64,000 bases of DNA. Origin: Candidatus Zhuqueibacterota bacterium. GTDB lineage: Bacteria; Zhuqueibacterota; Zhuqueibacteria; Oceanimicrobiales; Oceanimicrobiaceae. Under the pieces are notes generated by a model. It worked only from the letters and a program-made list of their open reading frames with translations, ran no database searches and was not told the origin of the DNA. Location of the stretch: NCBI GenBank assembly GCA_029261995.1, contig JAJDAF010000018.1, forward strand, positions 1 to 64,000. The letters run 5' to 3'. Positions 27,196 to 36,182 of this stretch are shown here, piece after piece; the stretch's first letter is position 1; each line of letters opens with the position of its first letter. The translations under genes and the position numbers were made by a program.

Positions 27196-28814
27196 TTTCC
27201 GGCATCCCGGAACGAATTCAACTCCACGCGCAGCATCTCGATGAACGCTTCTCTGCGGTCGGTCAAATCCCAGGCCGCCGCTACAATCCTTGAGCGCACC
27301 TCAGCACCTCCAGCAATCTCGACAAAAAGCAGCGTGCTGGTAAAAATGCCATGCTGTCTCCGCATTTGCTCGAATTGCGGCTGTTCCATGTTGACCAAAC
27401 GATAGGCGAGCCGCTCCTGGCTGATTTCATCCGCGAAATAGAGCGCCAGGGCGTCGCGGGTGTGCGCTTCCATGTCATCACAGAAGGCGCAGCGTTGCGG
27501 CCGATGAAACTGCAGGACAAGCACGCCGCTCTGAAAAGGCAGACTCAAGTCGTGCACCAGATTCCCCGTAACGGTCTGGTCACTATTATTTCTGTGCGAC
27601 AGATTGGCCGCAAACACGCCGAGCGTGGCGACGACGAAAAGCAGCAGGACCCAACGCAGCACGGTCAGAAATCGACTGGCGCCGGAGGTGGAATTGACAA
27701 GCAGATAGTCTTTCACTCGCTCACGAAATTCCGGATTTCTGGCAAACTTCGGAGTCGGCTCAAAGCTCTTGATCTCCCCGCTGAAGGCGTAAATATTCAC
27801 GGGGCAGGAATCCGGCCCTGTGTCGGTGCGCGCACACTGCAAAATGCCGGCCTCCACCAACCGGTTCGCCGTACGAACGCCATCGGATGGGCAGCATCCA
27901 TCCAAATTGCGGGCATCGCTGCCGGTCATGATAAAATAGTCGGAGTCCGACTCGACCACAGCCAGCAGCCTGTCCTTCATCTCGGCGGGGAGTTCCTGCA
28001 GAATGGTCAAGTCGGCACTCCGTCCCGCTTCGAACGCCTCCTCCAACTCAAAGCCTCCGACCAGACAAAGGGCGCCATCTTGCCGGTAGCGCTCCGCAAA
28101 GTTCTCTGGTGATTTTGCCCCGGCGGCAAGCTCGCCTTGCATCGGTATGCAACCGTCTGAAGCTTGCAGTTGGCGCGCCACCGCTTCTGAGACGTGGGTT
28201 GGCGCGCCGCGCGCAATCATGCTCCCGTCCGCCAGAATGAGCAGCTTGAAGGGTCCAGGATAGAAAATAGCGGTAGAAGCTTCACTTGCGTCACTCCGCA
28301 CGACAGCGTCGGCCAGTCTGCTGGCATCTTCATCAAAGGTATCGCAATCAAACTGCGCCGGGTTGGTTTTAAGGCGTGTCTGCAATTCCGGTTTTGCATG
28401 GGAGACAGTGACATATTTTTTGTAGCAGGGCAAGCAGTAGATCGTGGCCGTCTTTTCGCAGACCCGGGTGTCGCCAAGCAGAAGATGATGGTCATCATCC
28501 ATCACCGCAAGGGCGATGCTACGGTAAGTCGCGGATCTGCCGGTATCGAAGCATGGCTGATCTTTGCCTTTAAAAGCGATGATGTGTACGCCCCGAATCA
28601 GGTCCGCCGTCGTTTGAACAGACAAACCAAAACTCCCGACATTTTCAAGACTAGCCAGAACAGAAGACAATTCGGCGAGAGAGCAGGAAACTTCGATGCA
28701 GCCAATTGCGGGCAGACCGACGAATGCGGCTGCGATTTCACTCGCCTGCGGACAATGCAGAGTTATCTTGTTCGCAAGAAAATCACGGATGTGTGTGGGT
28801 TGAATTGTGTTCAT
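27192..28814 (-). CDS. Large membrane-anchored protein with C-terminal thioredoxin-like CxxC domain
   Basis: 540 residues. The N-terminal 380 residues are soluble and Cys-containing (YCLPCYKK near 128, CCPSDG, DSCPVNIYAFSG) but not assigned by me. A single transmembrane helix lies at about 381-403 (VLRWVLLLFVVATLGVFA). The C-terminal 120 residues start VLVLQFHRPQRCAFCDDME, a thioredoxin-like strand followed by CAFC (about 441-444), then helices and a strand STLLFVEIAGG. Translationally coupled (ATGA) to the CcdA/ArsG-like permease, which would pass electrons to the CxxC. The combination suggests a redox-sensing or thiol-reducing unit. The N-terminal part may bind a cofactor through its cysteines (inference). 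Confidence 0.65.
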   Translation of the reverse strand: MNTIQPTHIRDFLANKITLHCPQASEIAAAFVGLPAIGCIEVSCSLAELSSVLASLENVGSFGLSVQTTADLIRGVHIIAFKGKDQPCFDTGRSATYRSIALAVMDDDHHLLLGDTRVCEKTATIYCLPCYKKYVTVSHAKPELQTRLKTNPAQFDCDTFDEDASRLADAVVRSDASEASTAIFYPGPFKLLILADGSMIARGAPTHVSEAVARQLQASDGCIPMQGELAAGAKSPENFAERYRQDGALCLVGGFELEEAFEAGRSADLTILQELPAEMKDRLLAVVESDSDYFIMTGSDARNLDGCCPSDGVRTANRLVEAGILQCARTDTGPDSCPVNIYAFSGEIKSFEPTPKFARNPEFRERVKDYLLVNSTSGASRFLTVLRWVLLLFVVATLGVFAANLSHRNNSDQTVTGNLVHDLSLPFQSGVLVLQFHRPQRCAFCDDMEAHTRDALALYFADEISQERLAYRLVNMEQPQFEQMRRQHGIFTSTLLFVEIAGGAEVRSRIVAAAWDLTDRREAFIEMLRVELNSFRDAGK

Positions 28815-28897
28815 TTCGGGTCCTGACTTTGCATTTCTTATGCGCCGCTAAGTCGTGTCGGAGTTCACGCGACGCAAGAACTTCGTCCGGCATGGCG

Positions 28898-29428
28898 TCA
28901 GCTCTGGCCAGGAGGGCGCTCGCGAGTCGGATTGCTGTTGTACTCTCCGGATTTGTCGCGCGCGATGCTTAGCGTTTGCCAGTCGCTACCGGCGGTGATC
29001 CGCGCCATCAGGACAATCTGTCCGACATGGTAGCTCAAATGCGCAAGAGAGCGGTGAAGCGCTTCAACCACAGACAGCGCCTGCCCTCGGATTGAAACAT
29101 CAGTGTCGAGGTCCGCGTCGGAAAGCTCAGACAACGCTTCGAGCAATACCTGCCAACCCTCCTCCCACACATTCAGAAGTTGCGCTTTGGTCAGGGCGCG
29201 TTCTTCGAATTCGCCGTCTCGGTTGCGCCAGAGTTTCTCACCATCTGAAGTCAGAAAATCTGTGAATCTCGACTTGAGATTGCCTGAAATGTGGCACGCG
29301 ATGACCTGGATTGAATTGTTGTCATCGCCGACAACGCGGGCCAGCTCGTTGTCCGGGACTTGAGCGATGGCCCCTTCCGCCAGTTTCTTGTAGCGCAGGA
29401 ATTCGCCTGGAATGGATTTCAGAATCAT
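28898..29428 (-). CDS. DUF1572 family (DinB-like) protein
   Basis: 176 residues, four-helix-bundle type. Matches the DUF1572 pattern: VVGDDNNSIQVIACHISGNL, FTDFLTSDGEKLWRNRDGEF, VVEALHRSLAHLSYHVGQIV. The three histidines (in CHISGN and HLSYHVGQ) are placed like the metal ligands of DinB/YfiT proteins. Likely a cytoplasmic metal-dependent thiol transferase or resistance protein, function unproven. Stands between the CxxC protein and the membrane-oxidase-like gene on the same strand. Confidence 0.82.
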   Translation of the reverse strand: MILKSIPGEFLRYKKLAEGAIAQVPDNELARVVGDDNNSIQVIACHISGNLKSRFTDFLTSDGEKLWRNRDGEFEERALTKAQLLNVWEEGWQVLLEALSELSDADLDTDVSIRGQALSVVEALHRSLAHLSYHVGQIVLMARITAGSDWQTLSIARDKSGEYNSNPTRERPPGQS

Positions 29429-29485
29429 TTTAAACTCTAGTGGTGATAGTATGTTTTCAATCTGAGCATTGACAACACCCCGGAA

Positions 29486-30766
29486 TCAGGCGGATGAAGT
29501 CGCTTCGAGTCTTCTGGTACGCGTAGCGCCAAAAAGGTTGCCGAGCAGAGCAGCTGAAGAAGCCGCAAGCAGTGCCCCGCCCAGGCGCAGGACGGTATCC
29601 GACCTCAAAAGCAAGCCGGCGGTAAAAATGACGAACATTGCAATGAACAACTGCCATTGTCGCTTTGCGAAACGGTCTGGCAGGATGTCTTTGAGCAGCG
29701 GCACGCCCGGTTGACCTGCCAGCGAGCTGTAGCGGTGGAACCAGACCAGAAACGGCACAATCTTGTAGAGCATGCCGTTGGTGATGGCCATCACAAAACC
29801 CATCAGGAAAAGCAGCCCGAACAGGAAAAGCGACATTTCATCCTGCGACAATGGTGAAAGCAGCAGGAATCCGAAAGAAATGGGAAAGGCAAACAGGCCG
29901 ATTTGCCAAAAGCGCAGGGTAACATCCACGATCTTTCTCTTGCGGTGACGCAGCATTTGAAAAGCGCCGAATGAGAAAAGAAGAATGCTCGACAAGCCAG
30001 GAATCCCCGCAAGTATGGTCCAGCGGGTGTCAACTTCGGCAAGGAAACAGACGGTGACCCATGTCAGACTGACCATCACGCCGCGCAGAATCCACTTCGC
30101 TCTCGCGGCCGGGAAAGAGTCGGTTAGGTAAAACATGGGGATGACATGGAAGCCAACTCCCATCACCAGGCAGCCGATCCAGCCCAGCAGGCCGACCGTC
30201 ACATGGCCGGCTTTGACGGCGAGCCGGTGCACCGGGAAGGTCCACCAGTTTGCAAGAAAACCCACAAGATAGATTCCCAAAAGCAGAGTGGCCGCCAGAG
30301 AGACGATAGATATCCGCATTGCGATGACCACGGGTCGGTCAGCTTCCACGCTAAAGACCGCGATTGAGATCTGAGCAATAAACGCAAGCAGCGGCAGTGG
30401 CAGACAGATGGCCGCAAGCAGGAAAAGAGCTTCGGTGTTGAGCAGCAAAGCGAGAACCAGCGCGAGCGTGCCCACCACCAAGGCGGCGTGCACCAGTCTG
30501 GCGAGCCGAATCATTGGAACTTGGCCACCCACCAGGACCGGGACCATCTGGTAGAAAGCCCCAATCATGACCATGGCCAGCCAGCCCAGGGTTATCAGGT
30601 GCACCATGGCGACGGTCTCGAGCTGAATCGTGGCCAGAATAAGCGCATCACCACGAACGGCGAGCAACAAGCCGGCCGCGACGCCAAAGATGGGCGCCGA
30701 CAGAAAGAAGCGGAACGGGATATCCTGCGGCGGGGCCTGATCGAGGCTGAGGCCTGTCATCTTCAT
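29486..30766 (-). CDS. Polytopic membrane protein, NnrS/haem-copper oxidase subunit I-like
   Basis: 426 residues with about 12 predicted transmembrane helices. Histidines lie in helices in the pattern seen in NnrS and cbb3-related proteins: VHLITLGWLAMVMIGAFYQM, HRLAVKAGHVTVGLLGW, GVGFHVIPMFYLT, and FLVWFHRY. NnrS-type proteins are linked to nitric-oxide stress and bind haem and copper. Its start overlaps the DUF2249 gene by four bases (ATGA). The operon order hemerythrin, DUF2249, this gene supports a role in nitrogen-oxide or low-oxygen response. No proton-pump signature or complete oxidase operon is present. Confidence 0.72.
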   Translation of the reverse strand: MKMTGLSLDQAPPQDIPFRFFLSAPIFGVAAGLLLAVRGDALILATIQLETVAMVHLITLGWLAMVMIGAFYQMVPVLVGGQVPMIRLARLVHAALVVGTLALVLALLLNTEALFLLAAICLPLPLLAFIAQISIAVFSVEADRPVVIAMRISIVSLAATLLLGIYLVGFLANWWTFPVHRLAVKAGHVTVGLLGWIGCLVMGVGFHVIPMFYLTDSFPAARAKWILRGVMVSLTWVTVCFLAEVDTRWTILAGIPGLSSILLFSFGAFQMLRHRKRKIVDVTLRFWQIGLFAFPISFGFLLLSPLSQDEMSLFLFGLLFLMGFVMAITNGMLYKIVPFLVWFHRYSSLAGQPGVPLLKDILPDRFAKRQWQLFIAMFVIFTAGLLLRSDTVLRLGGALLAASSAALLGNLFGATRTRRLEATSSA

Positions 30767-30999
30767 GGCGAGTCTCGCCAGATTAGGAGTTCGATGGAGC
30801 CGTCGTCAAACTCCTGCATTTTGTACTCCAGACCGCGCTCATCCAGTTTGGGAAGCAGTACGCAGGGTTTCTGCCGGTGCAGCATCTTGACCGTTTCGCC
30901 GGCTTGCATCCGCTCAACCGCCTGCATCACCTTCACCAGCGGTTCGGGCGGAAGCAGCTCTCTGCAGTCAATGATTGTAGTCTTTTGTGGCCCTGCCAT
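30763..30999 (-). CDS. DUF2249 domain protein
   Basis: 78 residues. Fits DUF2249: TIIDCRELLPPEPLVKVMQA, MQAGETVKMLHRQKPCVLLP, and SIELLIWR at the end. Such domains often accompany hemerythrin-type proteins and denitrification genes. It overlaps the downstream membrane protein by four bases and is 75 bp after the hemerythrin gene. Confidence 0.75.
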   Translation of the reverse strand: MAGPQKTTIIDCRELLPPEPLVKVMQAVERMQAGETVKMLHRQKPCVLLPKLDERGLEYKMQEFDDGSIELLIWRDSP

Positions 31000-31074
31000 T
31001 GTTATATTAGGTTTACCTGTTGGCAGCCGTTGATCTCAACTGTTAGCGGGAAGACTGCATTGTCACCTTCGCTC

Positions 31075-31752
31075 TCACGTTCCAACCAACTGCATTTGTT
31101 TTAGAAGGTCTTCGGTAATGTCCGGTATCTGCACGTCTCCCATCGGGTAGAGCATGTTTTCTTCTTTAACATTGTGTTGCTGCAAGAGAATCAGGAGGGT
31201 CTCACCCGCGCCCAGCACAGTCTCGGCATCGTCTGCCTGCAGTGCACGCCGCATCTGCCCCAGGACATTGCGCATCTGCTCATGCTCCATGCGCATGACT
31301 TGCGTTGGTCCCTGCGTCATCCCGGTTCGTTCTTCAAAAGCGGGGAAGAAGAGCTGCTCTTCCATGGCGAAATGGCGGTGCATGCACAGGTCGAAAGCCG
31401 TCAGCAACTCTCTGCCAAGCTCGAGATTGCCCTCAGAAACAGCGGCTTCTCCTGCGGCGTAGAACTGGTCGCAACGCGCATGGTCCGCCTCCATAAAATG
31501 ATGAATGGTTTCCGGGCCGGTTTCCGCCTCTTTGCGCTTGATGAGTTTTCCCCTCCAACTGGTGGGGCCGGCTGCCATTGGCATCCAGTCATACTTTCTC
31601 CAGAACTGCGCTTGGAATTCACGCAAAAGCTCTTGCAGCGACTCATTGCTGATGATGGTCACATCGTGCCCCGGCTCCAAAGCAGCAAACGCCTTTGTGA
31701 CGCTCTCCAGTCTTTGCCCCGCCGAAATTTCAGAAATATCTAGCTGCTTCAT
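31075..31752 (-). CDS. DUF2249-hemerythrin (HHE) fusion, Fe-S/NO stress type
   Basis: 225 residues. The first 65 residues are DUF2249-like (DISEISAGQRLESVTKAF, LEPGHDVTIISNES, FQAQFWRKYDWMP). Residues about 80-215 form a hemerythrin/HHE domain with diiron ligands in HHFMEADHARCDQF, CMHRHFAMEEQLFFPAFEE, MEHEQMRN and QQHNVKEENMLYP. Relatives such as YtfE/RIC and ScdA repair Fe-S clusters or handle NO. First gene of a three-gene minus-strand operon ending at 29486. The upstream 300 bp is AT-rich, but I found no convincing two-half FNR/NnrR box. Confidence 0.87.
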   Translation of the reverse strand: MKQLDISEISAGQRLESVTKAFAALEPGHDVTIISNESLQELLREFQAQFWRKYDWMPMAAGPTSWRGKLIKRKEAETGPETIHHFMEADHARCDQFYAAGEAAVSEGNLELGRELLTAFDLCMHRHFAMEEQLFFPAFEERTGMTQGPTQVMRMEHEQMRNVLGQMRRALQADDAETVLGAGETLLILLQQHNVKEENMLYPMGDVQIPDITEDLLKQMQLVGT

Positions 31753-32061
31753 TCTTTCTGCACCTCAATACTTGATGTTTATGCTTAAATCTGCGTTCTT
31801 CAAATGTGGGTGAATATACAAAGAGAAACCTGATAAAGCAAAAGTATATGTGATTCATAGCCGCTCTGTTCCATATTAATTGGATATATCAGTCTGAATC
31901 TTTTTGCGACAAGCGACGTATTGCTACTACACGTGTAACAGCATCCGCGGGTTACAATACTCATTTCTTGTTACTTAGCCACCTGAGCCCGCCGGAATTT
32001 CGTTCTGAGAGTCACTGAATTTGACCTTTTCTTCGAAGTTAGAGAATAGTTGGAGTTTGGC
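31753..32061. other. Divergent promoter region
   Basis: AT-rich stretch between the divergent hemerythrin operon and the DUF6438 gene, expected to hold both promoters. A TTGAT half-site at about 31771 is the only piece of an FNR-like sequence that I can see. Confidence 0.4.
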
Positions 32062-32580
32062 ATGAGGCGCTACATCTTATATATTCTTTTGGTTCTGGTG
32101 GAAGCTTGCGCAGTACACCAGCCGCCCAATCTGTATCACGGTTTTGGTGAGTCTTATGAAATTGCGCCCAACGACACGCTCATCACATTCATACAAAGAT
32201 TGTCTTGCCGGGGGGGGTGCCCAGCATATGATCTTGTCGTATACGGTGACGGTCAGGTTGTTTTTAACGGGAAAAGACATGTGAAAGTTGAAAGACGTGC
32301 AGAAGCGTATTTAGCCTGGAGTGACGTGTCTGCACTAATAGATGCGTTTGACAGGGCAAGTTACTTCTCTCTTCATAACGATTATCGCTGTGGCAGCCCC
32401 GAATGCAGGTGTTCCGGCACTGCTGCTGCCTCTACCTCTACCATTTCGTTAAGATTGAGCTACAGTAAAAGGAAGGTGGTCGTTCGCGATCATAGGTGCA
32501 AGGGCTTTCCTGGGAGAAGTCGACTCCTGGAATTGGAGAAAACAATTGCCGACCTGGCCAGAGCGAAACAATGGCTCTAG
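32062..32580 (+). CDS. DUF6438-like exported protein
   Basis: 172 residues. Short hydrophobic leader with a lipobox-like VEAC. The body matches the DUF6438 pattern: FIQRLSCRGGCPAYDLVVYG with DGQVVFNGKRHVK, then VSALIDAFDRASYFSLHNDY. Cysteines CRGGC and CGSPECRC could form disulfides. Start chosen at ATG 32062 because GGAG lies six bases upstream; an in-frame TTG at 32050 is the alternative. Function unknown; periplasmic or outer-membrane location is inferred. Confidence 0.7.
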   Translation: MRRYILYILLVLVEACAVHQPPNLYHGFGESYEIAPNDTLITFIQRLSCRGGCPAYDLVVYGDGQVVFNGKRHVKVERRAEAYLAWSDVSALIDAFDRASYFSLHNDYRCGSPECRCSGTAAASTSTISLRLSYSKRKVVVRDHRCKGFPGRSRLLELEKTIADLARAKQWL

Positions 32581-32691
32581 CTATTTGCCGCAAGGGATGT
32601 TGCCGCTCCAGCGAATTGGTGGGCAAACTCCGTGGCCCGACTGGCAACACCGGTGAGCATCTTGTTATGCTGGCCAAACCGCTGTAACCGC

Positions 32692-34137
32692 ATGACGACA
32701 GAAACTGACAACAGATTTGCAACCTTCTCTGCCTGCCTGACTGGCCTGGTAGCTATGGCATGCCTGGTGTGGTGGCTGTCATACGATCCAACTGCCGATC
32801 TCGTGATTCAGGTTCCCGGCATGGATGGACGCCCTAAAAATGCAGCAAAGCCAGTGTCGAGCGAAATCATTACTATCGGCGAATTCGAGCAGGCGTTTGA
32901 TGGCGTTGCAGCAACTCTGCCCGGCGCCTGGCCGAGATTTCGCGGACCGGGTTTTGACAACATCGACTCCAATTCCGCAAGCCTTGCCGACAGTTGGCCG
33001 GAGTCCGGACCCAAGATCCTGTGGTCTGTAAAACTCGGCGAAGGACATGCAGCGCCAGCCGTGATGAACGGCCGAGTCTACCTGCTGGACTATGACGAAG
33101 AGAAGAAGGGCGACGCCCTGCGCTGCTTTTCACTGGCGGATGGCAAGGAAATCTGGCGCAGATGGTACCACGTCCGGGTGAAACGAAACCACGGTATGTC
33201 GCGGACCATCCCGGCTGTGACCGACAAGTATGTCCTCACCATGGGGCCAAGAGGCCACGTCATGTGCGTGGAAGCTACGACCGGAGATTTCCTGTGGGGC
33301 AAAGACCTCGAGCGCGAGTACGGTACCGAGATTCCGTTCTGGTACACAGGTCAGTGCCCGTTGATTGAGGATGGTGTGGCAGTGATTGCGCCTGGCGGCA
33401 AAGCCCTCATGTTTGGGGCGGATTGCGCCACCGGCGAAATCCTCTGGGAAACGCCAAATCCGGACGGCTGGCAAATGTCGCATTCATCGGTCATGCCGGT
33501 GACACTGCTGGGCAAACGTATGTATGTTTACTGCGCCACGGGCGGTATTGTGGGCGTCTCCGCGGAAGATGCTGACCGTGGCGAGCTGCTTTGGGCATCA
33601 AGCATTTGGAGTCCATCCGTCGTGGCGGCCTCGCCCGTGGTGTTGGATGATGCCCGGCTGTTTGTCACGGCAGGGTACGGCGCCGGCAGTATGGTGCTGC
33701 AGGTGTCCGAAAAAAATGGTGGCTATTCTGTCGAGAAACTGCTAAAATATAAGCCCGACATGGGGATGGCATCTGAACAGCAGACGCCCATTCTCTATCA
33801 GGGTCACCTGTTCACGATTCAGCCGAAGGACGCGGGTGTGCTGCGCAAGCAACTCGCATGCTATCATCCGGACGATGTCACCAAGCCTGTTTGGACAAGC
33901 GGCAAAACCAACAGGTTCGGATTGGGCCCTTATCTTATTGCTGACGATAAGATGTTCGTCTTGAATGACGATGGCGTTCTGACATTGATTGCGGCCTCAA
34001 CCGCCGGATACAAGCAATGGGCGCAGGCCAAGGTCCTCGATGGCCCGGATGCCTGGGGGCCGTTGGCTTTGGCGGCAAACAGACTACTGCTGCGCGACGC
34101 CCACAGGATGGTCTGTCTCGATGTCGGCGCCGAATAG
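32692..34137 (+). CDS. PQQ-type beta-propeller protein with N-terminal anchor
   Basis: 481 residues. N-terminal membrane helix (about 10-30, FSACLTGLVAMACLVWWLS) followed by a propeller with typical blades: WPRFRGPGFDN, ILWSVKLGEGHAAPAVMNGRVYLLDY, GDALRCFSLADGKEIWRRWY, GDFLWGKDLEREYG, GEILWETPNPDGWQMSHSSV. This is the PQQ-like/BamB-like fold; a PQQ-binding dehydrogenase site (vicinal Cys-Cys, Asp base) is not evident, so it may be structural. It opens a long co-directional redox cluster and resembles the propeller at 37488-39164, which shares the FRGPG motif. Confidence 0.85.
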   Translation: MTTETDNRFATFSACLTGLVAMACLVWWLSYDPTADLVIQVPGMDGRPKNAAKPVSSEIITIGEFEQAFDGVAATLPGAWPRFRGPGFDNIDSNSASLADSWPESGPKILWSVKLGEGHAAPAVMNGRVYLLDYDEEKKGDALRCFSLADGKEIWRRWYHVRVKRNHGMSRTIPAVTDKYVLTMGPRGHVMCVEATTGDFLWGKDLEREYGTEIPFWYTGQCPLIEDGVAVIAPGGKALMFGADCATGEILWETPNPDGWQMSHSSVMPVTLLGKRMYVYCATGGIVGVSAEDADRGELLWASSIWSPSVVAASPVVLDDARLFVTAGYGAGSMVLQVSEKNGGYSVEKLLKYKPDMGMASEQQTPILYQGHLFTIQPKDAGVLRKQLACYHPDDVTKPVWTSGKTNRFGLGPYLIADDKMFVLNDDGVLTLIAASTAGYKQWAQAKVLDGPDAWGPLALAANRLLLRDAHRMVCLDVGAE

Positions 34138-34251
34138 AATGCAGAAACGCTACAAGATTCATATCACCTTCCCGTTAAGCATCTGCTGCACTCAGTGCGC
34201 TGAGACAGGGGTTTCACTGCACGGTTCACCTCAATTTAGCCGGAGCACAGC

Positions 34252-35235
34252 ATGCGGCAATCTACAAATGTGATGAAATACGTCTTCATCGCGCTTGCGG
34301 GCGTAGCCTTTCTGGCCGGCTTTTTGTTCAAGGACGGCAGTCTCGGCCGCCGCGCTGCCCGCGAGAAAGAGACCCCCCTGTTGAAGCAACTGGATTTCCA
34401 GAAGCCGTCAGATCCCGCCTTGGTCGGCTACAAAGAAATTGCCCAAATCAAACTGAATCTGGATTCGCCAAATGCACTTGCGGTCGGTTCTGATGACAGA
34501 TTGTATGTGGCGGGCGATGCGGAACTGGTTATTCTGGCGAGCGATGGCCAGGAGGTTTCGCGGACTTCACTCAACAACCCTGCCAGGTGCCTCACGGTGG
34601 CCCCGAATGGCAGCGCTTATCTTGGCAGCGAAGACCATGTGAGCGAACTTGGTGCGGATGGCATGGTCACGCATGACTGGGCGAGTCTGGGCGAGCGTGC
34701 GATAATCACTTCCATCGCGGCAACTGAGTCGCACGTTTTTGTCGCCGACGCCGGCAACAAGGTCGTGTGGCGATACACCAGTAACGGTGAACTGCTCGGC
34801 CGCTTCGGTGAAAGAAACATGAAGGAAGGAAAACTAGGCTTCATCATCCCGAGCCCCTATTTTGACATCGCCATCGGAGACAACGGCGGACTGTGGGCGG
34901 CAAATTCAGGCCGACATTCTCTTGAGAATTACACGCTGACCGGCGAGCTGCGAACTTCCTGGCAGCGCACCTCCTACGATGTTGACGGATTCTGTGGCTG
35001 CTGCAACCCGACACACATTGCGATTTTGCCTAGCGGCGCATTTGTGACCAGCGAAAAGGGCATCCCACGCGTCAAAATTCATGACCGGGGAGGAGATTTC
35101 CGCACGGTGGTGGTGGGCCCCGAGCACTTCCGTGAGGGCACGCTTATCGCGGACTTGGCCGTGAACTCGAAAGCCGAGATATTCGTGCTTGACTCCGATA
35201 ACGGGCAAATCAGAGTGTTTGTGAAGAAAGATTAA
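34252..35235 (+). CDS. NHL-repeat beta-propeller, membrane-anchored
   Basis: 327 residues. N-terminal helix (about 9-27, YVFIALAGVAFLAGFLF) then NHL-like blades: LDSPNALAVGSDDRLYVAGD, VFVADAGNKVVWRYTSNGEL, YFDIAIGDNGGLWAANSGRH, and ADLAVNSKAEIFVLDSDNGQ. Conserved-looking DVDGFCGCCNPTHIAILPSG contains a CGCC cluster that might bind a metal or cofactor. A CGGAG sequence lies nine bases before the ATG. It lies upstream of Tat-type Fe-S genes in the same direction, suggesting a periplasmic partner of that electron-transfer unit. Confidence 0.82.
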   Translation: MRQSTNVMKYVFIALAGVAFLAGFLFKDGSLGRRAAREKETPLLKQLDFQKPSDPALVGYKEIAQIKLNLDSPNALAVGSDDRLYVAGDAELVILASDGQEVSRTSLNNPARCLTVAPNGSAYLGSEDHVSELGADGMVTHDWASLGERAIITSIAATESHVFVADAGNKVVWRYTSNGELLGRFGERNMKEGKLGFIIPSPYFDIAIGDNGGLWAANSGRHSLENYTLTGELRTSWQRTSYDVDGFCGCCNPTHIAILPSGAFVTSEKGIPRVKIHDRGGDFRTVVVGPEHFREGTLIADLAVNSKAEIFVLDSDNGQIRVFVKKD

Positions 35236-35314
35236 TCGTAGTTTTCGATTATCGGATCTGCTGTGGCCAGCACGGAACCAAACCGCAACAAGAAAAGAAA
35301 TCAGGAGAGGAGCA

Positions 35315-35548
35315 ATGCCAATTCTCACGGAAATCCAGAATCGCAGAGAATTCCTGCGCACCTGCGCACGCAACCTGACCTTGACCGGGCTGAGTCTCTT
35401 CGGCGGCGCAATGCTGCTCAGAAAGCACGACGACCGCTCAAAGCACGTCTGCATCAATGAATTCATCTGCAGCGGCTGCGGCGTCTTTTCCGACTGCATT
35501 CTGCCGCAGGCCATGTCGGCTAAAGTAAAAAATACGCCGCAGAGGTAG
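35315..35548 (+). CDS. Small Tat-signal-like protein with Cys cluster
   Basis: 77 residues with a strong ribosome binding site (GGAGAGGAGCA before ATG). N-terminus has NRREFLRTCARN followed by a hydrophobic stretch LTLTGLSLFGGAML, resembling a twin-arginine signal. The mature part is only about 40 residues with four cysteines (HVCINEFICSGCGVFSDCIL), enough for one Fe-S cluster or a metal site. It precedes a NapG-like protein by 43 bp. I know no named family. Confidence 0.65.
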   Translation: MPILTEIQNRREFLRTCARNLTLTGLSLFGGAMLLRKHDDRSKHVCINEFICSGCGVFSDCILPQAMSAKVKNTPQR

Positions 35549-35591
35549 CCATGTCACTCCAGCTTAATATCCACAATCCGGGATTTGCGCG

Positions 35592-36182
35592 ATGAACGAT
35601 AAGAAAGAAAAGAGGACACGGCGTGACTTCCTGCGCGACGGTTTGCGCGCAATCGCGACCCTTCTGCTTGGCGGAATTGTCGGTGTGGTGGTTCGCAAAC
35701 TGCACGCCCGCGACACGGTTTGGCAGCTAGACCCAAATATCTGCGTGCAATGCGAAAAGTGCGCCACGGAGTGCGTTCTCTCGCTGTCCGCCGTAAAAGC
35801 TGTGCACGCGCACGACATGTGCGGCCACTGCAAGTTGTGTGGCGGCTACCATCGGCCTGATGCCAAGGTGCAGGACACCGCTGCCGAGAACCAGATTTGT
35901 CCCACCAAGGCCATCAAACGCACCTTCATTGAGGACCCCTATTATTCGTACCGAATTGAAGAAGAAAAATGCATCGGCTGCGCGAAATGCGTCAAGGGCT
36001 GCAACGCGTTTGGCAACAGTTCGCTCTATTTGCAGGTGCGGCACGACCGCTGCCTGAACTGCAATCAATGCTCGATAGCCGAGGCGTGTCCCTCCGGAGC
36101 CTTTCGCCAGATACCTGCTGAACAGGCTTACATTCTTAAGGGTCAGCAAGCCAACACCTGGCGGTCAAGGGACACGGCATGA
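35592..36182 (+). CDS. NapG-like Tat-exported multi-cluster ferredoxin
   Basis: 196 residues. Twin-arginine signal TRRDFLRDGLRAIATLLLGG, then several cysteine motifs: CVQCEKCATEC, CGHCKLC, CIGCAKCVKGC and CLNCNQCSIAEAC, enough for three to four [4Fe-4S] clusters. The layout matches NapG, the periplasmic Fe-S partner of NapH in menaquinol oxidation. The stop overlaps the NapH-like start by four bases (ATGA), so the two are coupled. There is no periplasmic nitrate reductase in the window, so the acceptor must be another protein. Confidence 0.85.
   Translation: MNDKKEKRTRRDFLRDGLRAIATLLLGGIVGVVVRKLHARDTVWQLDPNICVQCEKCATECVLSLSAVKAVHAHDMCGHCKLCGGYHRPDAKVQDTAAENQICPTKAIKRTFIEDPYYSYRIEEEKCIGCAKCVKGCNAFGNSSLYLQVRHDRCLNCNQCSIAEACPSGAFRQIPAEQAYILKGQQANTWRSRDTA

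Noticed and set aside
31770-31790. FNR/NnrR box upstream of the hemerythrin operon
   Set aside because: TTGAT is present but the opposite half-site ATCAA is not; one half-site is expected by chance in AT-rich DNA.
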